DNA of 64,000 nt from an uncultured Roseobacter sp. (GCF_947499265.1 NZ_CANMNK010000007.1:341664-405663); one strand, 5' to 3'; positions 40,916 through 50,817 are shown, counted from the first letter of the stretch. The notes: generated from the sequence alone by a model not told the origin. Numbers and translations: made by a program.

Positions 40916-42738
40916 TGTGGGTCCGATTTGGATTTGCGGTTAAAGCCGCTTTTGATGTTGCCAAAAACGTCAGGTTTGTAGCCCTGGCTGCGCATGATCA
41001 GGTATTGCTGTGTGAAGGTGATCGTGTTGTTGGCGATCCAATACACCACCAGCCCGCTCGCGAAACCACCCAACATGAACATGAAGACCCAAGGCATCCA
41101 GGCAAAGATCATCTGCTGGGTCGGATCTGTGGGGGCGGGGTTCAGCTTTTGTTGCAGCCACATGGAAATGCCCAGTAGCAGGGGCAGAATGCCGATGAAG
41201 ATCAACGCCATGATCGAATTCGGTTCCGGGCCAGTGAATGGTAGCAGGCCAAACAGGTTCATGATGGAGGTCGGGTCTGGCGCGCTCAGATCCTGGAAGG
41301 GGCCAAAGAAGGGCGCGTGCCGCAATTCGATTGTGACAAAAATCACCTTGTAGAGCGAAAAGAAGATCGGGATTTGTAGAAGGATGGGCAGACAGCCAGC
41401 GGCGGGGTTCACTTTCTCCCGCTTGTAAAGCTCCATCATGCCTTGCTGCATTTTCTGTCGATCGTCGCCAGCCTCTTCCTTGAGCTTCTCCATCTGCGGT
41501 TGAAGCTCTTTCATTTTGGCCATGGAAACATAGGATTTGTATGCAAGTGGGAAGAGCACAGCCTTGATGATTAAGGTCAATCCTATGATCGCCCAACCCA
41601 TGTTGCCGATCAGTTGGTTCAACTCGTGCAGCAACCAGAAAATCGGTTTCGTCAGAAAGAAGAACCATCCCCAATCGATGCTATCGATGAAGCGATCTAC
41701 GCCCGCGGACTGATATTCGCGGATGGTTTCCCATTCCTTTGCACCGGCAAAAAGCTGCGTTGAGACCGTGGCTGTCGCACCCGCGGCCACCGTTTGTGTC
41801 GGCAGAACGGTTTCAACCTGGTAGATGTCGTTGCGCGGCAGATACTTTGTGGTCAGACGCGTTGGCGTGGTTTGATCAGGGATGAGTGTCGCCATCCAGA
41901 AGTGATCGGTAAAGCCGATCCAGCCATTGGTTACGTCCTCGATCCGTTCTGATGGCACGCCTTCTCGCTGCCCGACTGCGAATTCCGGAATGTCGGACCA
42001 ATCTGTTTCTGTCAACTCGCCATCCGCCATCGCGACAACGCCTTCGTGCAGGATGAAGAAGTTCTTAAGCTCTGATGGTTCCCCGTGGCGGGCCAAGATG
42101 CCGTAGGGCGCGAGATTGACGGCGGCGGCGGATGTGTTCGCAACCGACTGTGAGACAGAAAACATGTAGTTTTCATCGATCTCGATGGTCCGCGTGAAAA
42201 CCAGACCGGCGCCATTGTCCCAGGTCAATGTGATGGGGGCGCCAACACCCAGTTGATCACCCTGCGACAGTGTCCAGAGCGTGGTTGGCCCAGGGACAGC
42301 ATCCGGTGCAACGCCTGCTCCCGGCGCCCAGCCGTAAAGTGCATAATAAGCATCTGCGCTGCCGACGGGTGCCAGCATTGTAACGATCTCCGCTTCGGCA
42401 TCCCGACTGACGCGGTAGTCCCTGAGCGAAAGGTCGTCGATGCGGCCACCCAGCAGAGAAACCGATCCGGTCAGGCGGTCCGTGGTCAGGGGTACGCGTG
42501 GCGCGTCGGAAATTGCCTCATTGCCGTTGCCGGTCTCGGGGGTGAGGGTCTCCTGAGATGTCGGAGAAGGCGCAGCAGACGGAACAGATGCAGTCGAATC
42601 CGCAGTTGAGGATTGGGTGGCAGGGATGCCTTCGAGGGGAACGTCAGGTTCAGGCGGTGGAAAGAGAACAAACCACACCAGAATCACGAGGAAACTGAGC
42701 GCTGTTGCAAGAATGAGGTTCTTGTTCTGATCGTCCAT
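40912..42738 (-). CDS. yidC: Membrane protein insertase YidC
   Basis: 608 residues from MDDQNKNLILATALS; an upstream ATG adds four residues. N-terminal anchor helix (7-26), a Pro/Ser/Thr-rich linker, the large periplasmic domain (about 75-340), then the five-helix insertase core with NPAAGCLPILLQIPIFFSLY. It inserts membrane proteins with or without Sec. Its usual upstream partners rpmH-rnpA-yidD lie 13.4 kb away here. Confidence 0.95.
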   Translation of the reverse strand: MDDQNKNLILATALSFLVILVWFVLFPPPEPDVPLEGIPATQSSTADSTASVPSAAPSPTSQETLTPETGNGNEAISDAPRVPLTTDRLTGSVSLLGGRIDDLSLRDYRVSRDAEAEIVTMLAPVGSADAYYALYGWAPGAGVAPDAVPGPTTLWTLSQGDQLGVGAPITLTWDNGAGLVFTRTIEIDENYMFSVSQSVANTSAAAVNLAPYGILARHGEPSELKNFFILHEGVVAMADGELTETDWSDIPEFAVGQREGVPSERIEDVTNGWIGFTDHFWMATLIPDQTTPTRLTTKYLPRNDIYQVETVLPTQTVAAGATATVSTQLFAGAKEWETIREYQSAGVDRFIDSIDWGWFFFLTKPIFWLLHELNQLIGNMGWAIIGLTLIIKAVLFPLAYKSYVSMAKMKELQPQMEKLKEEAGDDRQKMQQGMMELYKREKVNPAAGCLPILLQIPIFFSLYKVIFVTIELRHAPFFGPFQDLSAPDPTSIMNLFGLLPFTGPEPNSIMALIFIGILPLLLGISMWLQQKLNPAPTDPTQQMIFAWMPWVFMFMLGGFASGLVVYWIANNTITFTQQYLIMRSQGYKPDVFGNIKSGFNRKSKSDPQ

Positions 42739-42891
42739 AGGGACAGCCACCTGATCTGTTTGATATCAGCGTGGGTTCAACAGAGTGCGGGCACAAAGGT
42801 CAAGCGGAATCGGGGTTTTTGGCTGATTTCGCGCTGTGTCCTTTGATGAAATTCATTTTCAGAGGAACCGCGCCATCACAGACACAAGGAC

Positions 42892-44439
42892 CTATCCGGT
42901 GCGATTGCCAATGATGCGCGGCACATCTTGCAGTTTGGCGTTATGCACTGCGATCCAATCGAGTGTCTGGTCAAACGGCATTGGTTTGCCAATTCCAAAC
43001 CCTTGAACGTGATTGCATCCCAATTGCGCCAGAAGCGCATGCTCGCCAACGGTCTCAACACCTTCGGCGAGCGTTTCCACGTTCAGCCGCTCTGCCATGG
43101 TCAGAATGGCACTGATCATGCGTTGTTGTTCGGGATCAAGATCAGCCTTCATAACAAATGAACGGTCAATTTTGATCCGGCTCACCGAAAACCTGCGAAT
43201 GGATGCAATCGAGGCATGGCCGGTGCCAAAATCATCCAGATCGACACTGCAGCCAAGCTCGCCCAGGCCATTTATGTTCCGGCTGATCACGTCATCAGGG
43301 GCCCCCGCAACCACGGTTTCGAGCACCTCCACCGTCAACCGCTCTGGGGTGAGATCAAATCGATCCAGCTCCCATTTCACTTTGTCGATCAAACGCGGGT
43401 TCTTCAGTTCCGGCCCGGCAAAATTGACGCCGATTTTTGGAACAACCACTCCCGCTTTGTCCCACTCCTTCAGAGCGTTGAACGCGTGGAACATCATAAC
43501 CTCAGCAAGGCGCTCCAGCATGTCAGCCTGCTCGATTGCGGGCAGAAAGTCTGCAGGTGAGATCATACCACGTTCAGGATGCTGCCATCTGGCCAACGCT
43601 TCAAAACCGGTTACCAAGCCTGTGTCAGTGGAAATCTGGGGCTGAAACCATGGGCGAATTTGCCCGCTTTCCAAAGCTTTGGCCACTTCTTCGCGCAGTT
43701 CCGCCTTGGTCTGCGATTTTCGCTTCATTTCGTCAGAGTAGGCTCTGATGGCGCTGGGCCCATGGTGTTGTGCCTCTCTGAGAGCGGTGCCAGCGGCCTC
43801 CATCCAGCTTTCGGCGGTGCCATTGCTGATCCGGCTCAGTTGGCAAAACCCGACAGAAGACGTGATGTAAACCGACGTGCCATCAATCGAGATCGGTTCT
43901 TCCAGAGCGCTCTGCATGCGTCCGGCGAGTTGGATGCACAGCTCAAGATCCAGTTGACGAACCGGCTGCAAGCAAATTGAGAATTTGAAATCCCCTGTCT
44001 GCGCAATCGCGTCCCCGTCGCGCAGGGTGGCGATCAGACGTTCGCTGACGCGGCTCACTACGGTGTCGCTGGCTGCCTGGCCATAGCGTTCAGCAAGTTC
44101 ATCGGCGTCGTCGATTTCGATCCGGAATGTCGCGCTGGTCAGGGTGGTTTCCTGCGCCTTGTCAAAGGTGCGTTGTACCATCGCTGCAAACAAGCTTTTA
44201 TCCAGCATGCCTGATGCCATACGGCCTACACCAAAGGTGAAGCGGTTACTGTCTGATCCACCGATCAGCATGTAGATCAAAGGCATGATGACGGCTGCCG
44301 CAATCAGAGCCGTATCACCACCGATCCAAAAAGCTCCCAGCGACAGGGCGGGCAGAAAGGCAAGTGCCATGGGACGCGTTAGAAAACCGGCTACTTTCCC
44401 ACGTATGCGCGCCCAGTTTTCGGCAAGAACCCCTGACAT
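42892..44439 (-). CDS. Cyclic-di-GMP phosphodiesterase (EAL) with degenerate GGDEF domain
   Basis: 515 residues from MSGVLAENWARI, preceded by AAGGAAG. Two N-terminal membrane helices (about 22-60), then a GGDEF-like domain whose active site reads GDFKF, so diguanylate cyclase activity is not expected. The EAL domain (about 255-510) keeps FEALARW, the Asn of GVNFAG, the Glu of EVLETV, DDFGTG, KIDRSF, EGVET and VQGFGIGKP, all needed for hydrolysis. It should lower cyclic-di-GMP at the inner membrane. Confidence 0.9.
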   Translation of the reverse strand: MSGVLAENWARIRGKVAGFLTRPMALAFLPALSLGAFWIGGDTALIAAAVIMPLIYMLIGGSDSNRFTFGVGRMASGMLDKSLFAAMVQRTFDKAQETTLTSATFRIEIDDADELAERYGQAASDTVVSRVSERLIATLRDGDAIAQTGDFKFSICLQPVRQLDLELCIQLAGRMQSALEEPISIDGTSVYITSSVGFCQLSRISNGTAESWMEAAGTALREAQHHGPSAIRAYSDEMKRKSQTKAELREEVAKALESGQIRPWFQPQISTDTGLVTGFEALARWQHPERGMISPADFLPAIEQADMLERLAEVMMFHAFNALKEWDKAGVVVPKIGVNFAGPELKNPRLIDKVKWELDRFDLTPERLTVEVLETVVAGAPDDVISRNINGLGELGCSVDLDDFGTGHASIASIRRFSVSRIKIDRSFVMKADLDPEQQRMISAILTMAERLNVETLAEGVETVGEHALLAQLGCNHVQGFGIGKPMPFDQTLDWIAVHNAKLQDVPRIIGNRTG

Positions 44440-44556
44440 GATACTTCCTTTGCAGATCGGTGCTAAATGCACGTTTCTGAAGAAAATATGCTCATACAGG
44501 TGACGCTACGGTTAATACCGTCGGTTGAAATGCACTCGGATTGTATAAAAGTTTAT

Positions 44557-45217
44557 TTACTTCAGCGCCAAACCTTGGAAATCAAAGAGCTTGGGGTCGA
44601 GCAGATGCGACGGCCGCGCGTTCATCAAGGCGCGAAACATCACCTGGCGACGGCCTGGACTGTTGCTTTCCCAGCCATCCAGAATCTTTTTGACCTGTTG
44701 TCGCTGCAACCCATCCTGGCTGCCGCAGAGATCGCATGGGATGATCGGGTAACCCATTGCTCTTGAAAACTTCTCGCAGTCCTCTTCAGCCACATGTGCG
44801 AGTGGGCGATAGAGAAACAAATCCCCTTCTTCGTTGACCAGCTTTGGAGGCATTGTCGCCAGCCGCCCGCCATGAAAGAGGTTCATGAAGAAGGTTTCAA
44901 GGATGTCGTCCCGATGGTGGCCCGATACAACCGCGCTGCAGCCTTCTTCACGCGCAATCCGATAGAGGTGGCCGCGGCGCCGGCGCGAACACAGGGCGCA
45001 AAACGTCCGGCCCTGCGGGATCTTATCCATGACGACGGAATAGGTGTCCTGATATTCAATGCGATGTGGCACGCCCATATTTTTCAGAAACTCAAGCAGA
45101 ACGGTCGCCGGAAAGCCGGGCTGGCCCTAATCGAGATTGCACGCCAGAGTATCCACCGGCAGCAGGCCGCGCCATTTCAGTTCGTATAGAACCGCAAGAA
45201 GAGTATAGCTGTCTTTA
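44557..45217 (-). pseudogene. ttcA: Decayed second copy of ttcA
   Basis: The frame matches the intact TtcA next door from KDS of the PP-loop to the C-terminus (about 75-80% alike by eye). Both cysteine pairs CALC and CDLC and the [19 protein letters not shown] block survive. It is broken three ways: the SGG before KDS is disrupted near 45217, the N-terminal ~55 residues are missing, and a TAG at 45127-45129 replaces the CAG of the NLDQGQP motif. The rest is an open frame from 45078, but without the ATP-binding loop it cannot be an active thiolase. Confidence 0.85.
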
Positions 45218-45555
45218 TAGTGAGCCCGAGCGCATCGAACTAAATGAAGAATAATAATTATAGTGCCTTGCTATCATTTTTCGTGCACCTGAAGTCGTGC
45301 ATTAAAAAAGGGCATCGAGGGTTTGAGTTTGGTGCACGTTTCCAGTCCCGCCAATCACTACTCGCTCGAGGTCGGCGGGTGTCCCAGGCGCATATCGGTT
45401 ACACGATCTGTCCCGGCTCCGGGCTCACGGATATCGATCCGCATCATGCCCCTTCGCCGTGCCTTTACGCGATTTGACTGCTCAGATCCTGGCTCGGCCA
45501 GCGGCCGCTGCCACCGGATCTGTGATCCGCCGACATCGGCGCCCTCAACCCCTCT
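45218..45555. other. Intergenic stretch between the two ttcA copies
   Basis: 338 bases without a supportable gene. Open frames here have no ribosome-binding site and unlikely composition. It probably contains the degraded 5' end of the ttcA pseudogene and its former upstream region. Confidence 0.5.
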
Positions 45556-46479
45556 CTATCTCTTTATCTGCGTTTCTTTGCTGCGCCTCGGGGCATCCAC
45601 GACAGTGTCGTCGCGATCTCTGAAGTCTGCCTCCTCCGCCAACGAATCGTCCTCTTTTAGCGCAAGCCCTGCGAAGTCCCAGAGCTTAGGGTCAAGTAGA
45701 TGTGAGGGGCGCGCGTTCATCAGCGAACGGAACATAACCTGCCTGCGCCCCGGGCTGTTCTTCTCCCATTGGTCGAGGATTTGCTTAACCTGCTGGCGCT
45801 GTAAACCGTCTTGGCTTCCGCATAAATCGCAGGGAATGATTGGAAAATTCATTGCGCGTGCAAATTTCTCGCAATCACTTTCGGCCACATGAGCAAGCGG
45901 ACGGAAAACAAAAAGATCACCCTCCTCATTCACGAGCTTTGGGGGCATCGTCGCAAGTCGGCCACCGTGAAAGAGATTCATGAAAAAGGTCTCAAGGATA
46001 TCGTCGCGGTGATGGCCCAGCACCAAGGCTGTACAGCCTTCTTCCCGCGCGACCCGATAGAGGTTTCCTCGGCGGAGCCGTGAACACAGTGCACAATAGG
46101 TGCGACCTGCAGGGACCTTGTCCACGACGATGGAGTAGGTGTCCTGATATTCGATCCGGTGCGGTATACCCACTTTAGTCAGAAAATCCGGGAGAACCGT
46201 TGCCGGGAACCCTGGTTGTCCCTGATCGAGGTTACAAGCCAGAAGATCAACGGGCAAAAGACCCCGCCATTTCAACTCGATAAGGGCCGCTAAAAGCGTG
46301 AAGCTATCCTTGCCGCCAGACAAACAAACGAGCCAGCGCGCATCGCTCCGCCCCACCATGCCGTATTGTTCCACGGCTTCGCGAACGGAGCGTATGATCC
46401 GCTTGCGAAGCTTACGGAATTCTGTCGTCTGTGGAGCACCCTGGAAGATGGGATGGATGTCATCAAGGTCATCGGTCAT
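45556..46479 (-). CDS. ttcA: tRNA 2-thiocytidine(32) synthetase TtcA
   Basis: 307 residues. PP-loop SGGKDS (54-59) activates C32 by adenylation. Cys129 and Cys132 (CALC) and the CDLC pair (217, 220) can hold the iron-sulphur cluster used in thiolation. The C-terminal 30 residues are acidic then basic and variable. It is the intact member of the tandem pair. Downstream of its start lie insertion-sequence remnants. Confidence 0.93.
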   Translation of the reverse strand: MTDDLDDIHPIFQGAPQTTEFRKLRKRIIRSVREAVEQYGMVGRSDARWLVCLSGGKDSFTLLAALIELKWRGLLPVDLLACNLDQGQPGFPATVLPDFLTKVGIPHRIEYQDTYSIVVDKVPAGRTYCALCSRLRRGNLYRVAREEGCTALVLGHHRDDILETFFMNLFHGGRLATMPPKLVNEEGDLFVFRPLAHVAESDCEKFARAMNFPIIPCDLCGSQDGLQRQQVKQILDQWEKNSPGRRQVMFRSLMNARPSHLLDPKLWDFAGLALKEDDSLAEEADFRDRDDTVVDAPRRSKETQIKR

Positions 46480-46672
46480 AGCCGATGGAGTAAGGCAAAA
46501 CTTCGTCTACTGGAAGCTCTGTGCGCACTTTGGGCGAGCGCCGCTCTCAGTGCTCGTCCGGCGGTATGGAAAACCAGCCAGCTTTGTCAGCGACAACGCC
46601 CAATGTCGGAAGATCTGGCTGCTTAGGTCAGCAGGTCATCCAAAGCCAAGTGCTGAATGCCGCCGCGCGCAA

Positions 46673-47004
46673 GATCACCTGAGAAGAACACGAAGACGCC
46701 CGCAAGGTTGTTCGCGACATTGCCGACACCCGTCAGTACGAAATCTCGATGAAACTCCGAAAGAAGGTTGAAATACTCTTCGCGCATCTCAAACATATTC
46801 TCGGGCCGAAACGCATCCGCTTACGTAGCCCATGCGGTGCAAATGACGAATTTCTGCTCGCGGCCACCGCCCAGAACCCACGCAAACTGGCAAGATCTTT
46901 TCTGCACCGCAGAAACCGCGCTGGGCCTGATCAGAAAGGCCCTTGCACCACATTCAAACCCCCACTTTATGCGCCCAAAACACGTTTTTTTCCACAGAGT
47001 GGGC
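46673..47004 (+). mobile_element. IS1182-type remnant: transposase 3' part and right end
   Basis: From about 46673 the sequence parallels the last 260 bases of the intact element at 61410-62948 (for example KLRKKVEILFAHLK, GANDEFLLAATAQN). It ends in the right terminal repeat with TTTTTTTCCACAGAGTGGGC at 46985-47004. The frame has changes and lacks the rest of the gene. The left junction at about 46673 is abrupt. Bases 46480-46672 upstream show no recognisable gene. Confidence 0.75.
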
Positions 47005-47400
47005 GTAATTTTTTGAAAAAGCCGTGCTTGATCGAGATCTTGCTGCCTGATTCAATTCGTCCTACAGGGAGGATCTGGCGATGATGGAACCGAGGCAGGA
47101 AGCTCAGACGCAGTTGTTCTATGAGTTCTCGCGGGAGGATCATGTCCCACAAGACCACCTTCTACGGTCTATTGATCAGTTCGTCGATCTGGGCAACATC
47201 CGCTGTCATCTCGCAGACTTCTACAGGCATAAGGGGCGGCCATCCGTCGACCCGGAACTGCTGATCCTCATGCTGCTGGTGGGGTATCATTTCGGCATTC
47301 GGTGCAAGCGGCGGCTCTGCGAATAGGTGCATTTGAACCTCGTTTACCGCTGGTTTTGCCGTCTCGAGTTGAACACCGAGTTCTCGATCATTCTACCTAA
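47001..47400 (+). mobile_element. IS1182-type remnant: left end and transposase 5' part
   Basis: Starting at GGGCGTAATTTTTTGAAAAA, this matches the left end of the intact element. A ribosome-binding site GGAGG and start at 47081 lead into MEPRQEAQTQLFYEFS and RSIDQFVDL. GAG has become TAG at about 47324-47326 (CKRRLCE then stop), and homology ends near 47400. It directly abuts, and shares a few bases with, the right end of the preceding remnant. Confidence 0.8.
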
Positions 47401-47559
47401 GCGCCGGTGCACAATCCGCCGACACGTCTGCCGCTGCGCCATTGTCGCCGCGACCAATGTGAGATTGCCAATGGGATCTCTTTGTCGGGCTCCACGCTTG
47501 AACAGGCAAAAGTCGTGCAATTAGGGGTGTTTCGTCCAGCGCGCCATCAACCGAAACTT

Positions 47560-47787
47560 CAACGCTTTTTGAAGCTCGCACCGGATGGCCACCTCACTCA
47601 GGCGGAGTTGTCGGACGGGATGGTCATTGCTCGTGACGTCGTTCCTGTCGGCATGGGTGTGCGACCCAATCAGCACCTTGCAGAGGTCTTAGGGCTGGAA
47701 CTGGACGACTGGATCAGGACGGATCGCACATGCAGAACCTCTGACGATCACATCTTTGCGGTTGGCGATTGGGTCTATTTTCCATGA
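47560..47787 (+). pseudogene. Fragment of FAD-dependent pyridine-nucleotide oxidoreductase
   Basis: The translated piece APDGHLTQAELSDGMVIARD, VVPVGMGVRPNQHLAEVLGL and RTSDDHIFAVGDW matches the region between the NAD domain and the second FAD motif (T-x-D-x-x-x-x-GD) of ferredoxin-reductase-type flavoproteins. Both the N-terminal two-thirds and the C-terminus are gone, so it is a remnant. Confidence 0.65.
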
Positions 47788-47799
47788 AATGACACGCAG

Positions 47800-48033
47800 A
47801 TCAGGCTGGAAAGTTTGGGTATCCTCGTCCAGTGCAAAGCTTGTAAGTTCGTAACAGCCATCCGGCAACGGCGTTAAAAACCCCTTCATCCATTCGGCAT
47901 AGGCGGCAAGGGTTGTCGTATCTGCAAGTGCGTCAGCCTGACACGAAAGGCTCGCATCAGCGTGGCAGAAAGACTTGCAGCCGTCCCAACCCTTGCCGGT
48001 CTCGCAAGCGTAAAAAGGCCTTTGCGGTTTCAT
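47800..48033 (-). pseudogene. SnoaL/polyketide-cyclase-like protein, N-terminal fragment
   Basis: FYACETGKGWDGCKSFCHAD, LAAYAEWMKGFLTPLPDGCY and ELTSFALDED resemble the first half of SnoaL-like (NTF2-fold) proteins. Homology appears to stop near 47820, where the frame runs into the opposite-strand oxidoreductase fragment. The second half of the fold is missing. Confidence 0.55.
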
Positions 48034-48131
48034 ACCGTTTCATCGTGCCACCCTCCATGTTGATTTGATGGGGTCAACCTAGGCCGGTTACCAAACCAAT
48101 TGTCATAGATGAATTGTCCAAAACAAGGCTG

Positions 48132-48431
48132 CTACAGATACTTGACCGTCGCCCAATGCCCTGGCCAGTCTGGCTCAGAACCGGTTTCGACACCTTCATC
48201 CTGCTTCTTTAGTTGCACTCGTTGGCTGTGCAAGTACCACCGTGCGGCCATGCGCTGAAACAGCGTCCGATTGTCAGGGTATTGGAGCAGCACCACTGCT
48301 CCCTCATGTTCCTCTGCCCACTCTTTCCGTGTAGCTTCCAGATTTCTGAAAACGCGAGCTTCAATCTCTTTATCGCTAAGCACCGGTACGGAATTGTCTG
48401 AGCGATGAGGCAGGATGTTTTCATATTTCAT
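48132..48431 (-). CDS. Small hypothetical protein
   Basis: 99 residues, MKYENILPHRSDNSVPVLSD and onward, with an AGAGGACC ribosome-binding site. It is soluble and charged, with LEATRKEWAEEHEGAVVLLQ and a C-terminal DWPGHWATVKYL. No domain recognised. Neighbours are gene debris, so it may be a survivor of an older region. Confidence 0.5.
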   Translation of the reverse strand: MKYENILPHRSDNSVPVLSDKEIEARVFRNLEATRKEWAEEHEGAVVLLQYPDNRTLFQRMAARWYLHSQRVQLKKQDEGVETGSEPDWPGHWATVKYL

Positions 48432-48521
48432 TGCTGGTCCTCTGGCAGCTCAACATGAGATTGAAATGCAGACAGACGTTGAAAAGTCAGAATCCAATTC
48501 GAGTGTATTGGAAGTGTTCAT

Positions 48522-48650
48522 GTGCTGACTCATCGTCAGACCAGATATTTTCTTGCGGTGGGCAATGCAGGCCAGACTTCGGCACCGGTAGGTTCGCTCT
48601 ATACCTCGCAGTCGGCAGTAGCGTTTTCGATTAACGACATGGAGGATTGG
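48522..48650 (+). pseudogene. LysR-type regulator, N-terminal helix-turn-helix fragment
   Basis: The frame reads MLTHRQTRYFLAVGNAGQTS then SQSAVAFSINDMED, the winged-helix start of LysR-type regulators (normal form: RQ..YFLAV..AGS.S.AA..L..SQSAVS..I..LE). The rest of the protein is absent, so this is a short remnant. Confidence 0.6.
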
Positions 48651-48942
48651 TCTGGACGGCCATTTCTGAAGATTTGGCGTCCACGTCCAGCTCAGTCACC
48701 GGACCGGCGTTTGACGACCGCCAAGCCAAAAACCCAGCATAGCCCCGCTGATTTACCTCGGCGCGTTGAGTCGCAGACATGATTTGGTATTCGTCGAGGC
48801 TTACTTCGGGCACAAAACCGAGTTTCACTTCCGTGTAGATAGACGTGCAATGTTCGATCTCAGAACCATCCAAAACCCGCACTTCAGCAGCTTCGGAACA
48901 CATCAAATACGAGGCGATGAGAGCAAGGGTTTCTGGGGTCAT
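48631..48942 (-). CDS. Small hypothetical protein
   Basis: 103 residues, starting MTPETLALIASYLMCSEAAE, with AGGAAAC upstream of the ATG. It contains LGFVPEVSLDEYQIMSATQR. No signal peptide or known domain. The 3' end overlaps the LysR fragment, so its last residues may be acquired sequence. The following stretch 48943-49248 shows no gene. Confidence 0.5.
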   Translation of the reverse strand: MTPETLALIASYLMCSEAAEVRVLDGSEIEHCTSIYTEVKLGFVPEVSLDEYQIMSATQRAEVNQRGYAGFLAWRSSNAGPVTELDVDAKSSEMAVQTNPPCR

Positions 48943-49248
48943 GTAGTTTCCTGCGCTTATTGTCCGGGGACAGCGGCAAATGCTTAAGGCAAAACAGCTT
49001 CTTTGATGACATGAACAAAAGTGTTGAATGTACTGCGTGACGGAACGGTCGCCTCGGCACCGAACGGTCGACCGTTCAAGGTGTCCGAAAATTCCACCGC
49101 GGTTTTTAGATACTTATGCTTTCCGGAATGTGCATTCGCCCCATCTTCGATTAGATTGAGATTGTTTCAAATCGATCCAAGCGCAGATGTGACTATACCA
49201 GCTATACGCTCGGCTAAAATTTTCTAAAATTTGCCCGATGCTATTTGT

Positions 49249-50817
49249 TTATAGCAGCTTTTCAGCGGTATCAGGTGTATCCAGACCAGCGGCAATACGG
49301 AAAAACAGATCCGCGCGTGCAGCATAGTCTGGATTGGTGCTTAGCCACTGCCCTGACAACCGAGCCGCCACAAGGCTCGGTGCAATGGCGGCAACCCGCT
49401 CAAACGCGGCTTGAGCCTTGTCGATCCGCCCGACGCCGACCCATGCGATTGACGCTAAGATCAGTGGGGTGGCGCTGTCAGCGGCTTCAGCCAGCGCCGA
49501 CTCCGCCGCTTGCGCTGCCGCGCGGTAATTACGAACGGTGAATTGTGCGAACCCAAGCGCAGCTAAAAATGATCCGCGTGCCGGGTCGAGTGGGCTGTGT
49601 TTCAGTGCTGCTTGGACCAAAGGAACGCCGGCAGCGGGATCGCCGTAAAACCCCTCGTATAGGCCAAGCCAAGCCAGTGTGACGGCACAGTTCGGGTTCA
49701 TTTGGTGGGCCTGCTTCAGTTCCGTCAGGCCGCTTTCGGGATTTTTATTCATGAAATGCAAAAGGGCGCGCAATCTGCGAGCGTGATGATCGGTCTGATC
49801 AATCGCAATTGCGCGAGTTGCCGCGTCAATGCCCTCCGCCAGGGTCTTGGGCATCGAATCCGTTGTCGCATGGTAGGCGTTCCACCAGCCGACCCAAGCC
49901 AGCACGCGCCACGCCAGACCCGACTGAGGATCATGGGCCAATGCCTGCCGCGCCAGTTCTGCCGCCCTGTTGCGCGGCGCGGGGTCAAAAGACATTTCAC
50001 CCGCTGAGATGACCGCCCAACCTTTGCGGGCTAAGCCATGCGCAGTCAAATCTTCAGGGGCCGTTCTGCGCACCCGCTCAGCTTCGGCCCGGTCAATCCA
50101 AGGCGCAAGGGAGGTCACAATCGCGCGCGCGACCCGTTCTTGCGTTTCGAATTGCCTTGCGAAATCATCGTCAAAGTTTTCGGCCCAAACATGAGCGCCG
50201 TTGGCCGTGTCAATCAGCTGAACAGTGACACGCACAAGATCTGGCGATATGCGTACGCTGCCCTCAACCACGTAGCGCACACCAAGTTGCCGCGCAATGA
50301 TCCGCGGGTCGTGAGACATCTTTCGATAAGCGAATGCTGAATTACGTGCGACCACGAAAATGTCACGAAACCGGGAAAGCTCGGTCGTGATATCTTCGAC
50401 GAAGCCGTCCGTTAGCCAGTCCAGTTCAGGATCGCCACACAGGTTGGAAAACGGCAAGATGACCACCGAAGGGCGCTCGGAAAGCTCTGGCGATTGCGCA
50501 TCCATCTCGACGTCAAGGCCAAACCGAAGGCCGCGCCCCGGAACGGTCGTAATAGCATTGGCACCAAGCAAGCGGCGCAAATTGGCCACTTGCACATTTA
50601 GATTGTTCTCCCCGACGACAATGCCCGGCCAAACGATGTCCATAATTTCATCACGGCTGACCACCCTGTCGCGATTTGAAATCAGATGGCTCAATAGATC
50701 GAAGGCGCGGGCTCCAATCGCGACATCCTTCGTTCCTTGTGTCAATCGCCGCATTTGGTCGTTGAAGGAAAAATCTAAAAAACGAATATTATTCATTGGC
50801 TCAAAGGTATCGTCCAT
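49249..50817 (-). CDS. Winged-helix / TolB-like / TPR regulatory protein
   Basis: 522 residues. Residues about 8-105 are an OmpR/CadC-type winged helix (VVSRDEIMDIVWPGIVVGEN, VANLRRLLGANAITTVPGRG). Residues about 110-235 form the TolB-N-like domain often found with it (VVILPFSNLCGDPELDWLTD, YVVEGSVR). Residues about 265-510 are TPR-type helices. No membrane helix is seen, unlike CadC. Related proteins are annotated as adenylate-cyclase-like or transcriptional regulators; no cyclase domain is present here. The target is unknown. Confidence 0.85.
   Translation of the reverse strand: MDDTFEPMNNIRFLDFSFNDQMRRLTQGTKDVAIGARAFDLLSHLISNRDRVVSRDEIMDIVWPGIVVGENNLNVQVANLRRLLGANAITTVPGRGLRFGLDVEMDAQSPELSERPSVVILPFSNLCGDPELDWLTDGFVEDITTELSRFRDIFVVARNSAFAYRKMSHDPRIIARQLGVRYVVEGSVRISPDLVRVTVQLIDTANGAHVWAENFDDDFARQFETQERVARAIVTSLAPWIDRAEAERVRRTAPEDLTAHGLARKGWAVISAGEMSFDPAPRNRAAELARQALAHDPQSGLAWRVLAWVGWWNAYHATTDSMPKTLAEGIDAATRAIAIDQTDHHARRLRALLHFMNKNPESGLTELKQAHQMNPNCAVTLAWLGLYEGFYGDPAAGVPLVQAALKHSPLDPARGSFLAALGFAQFTVRNYRAAAQAAESALAEAADSATPLILASIAWVGVGRIDKAQAAFERVAAIAPSLVAARLSGQWLSTNPDYAARADLFFRIAAGLDTPDTAEKLL

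Noticed and set aside
45323..45892. 189-residue plus-strand frame
   Set aside because: Half of it is the antisense of ttcA and the rest has Ser/Arg-rich shadow composition.
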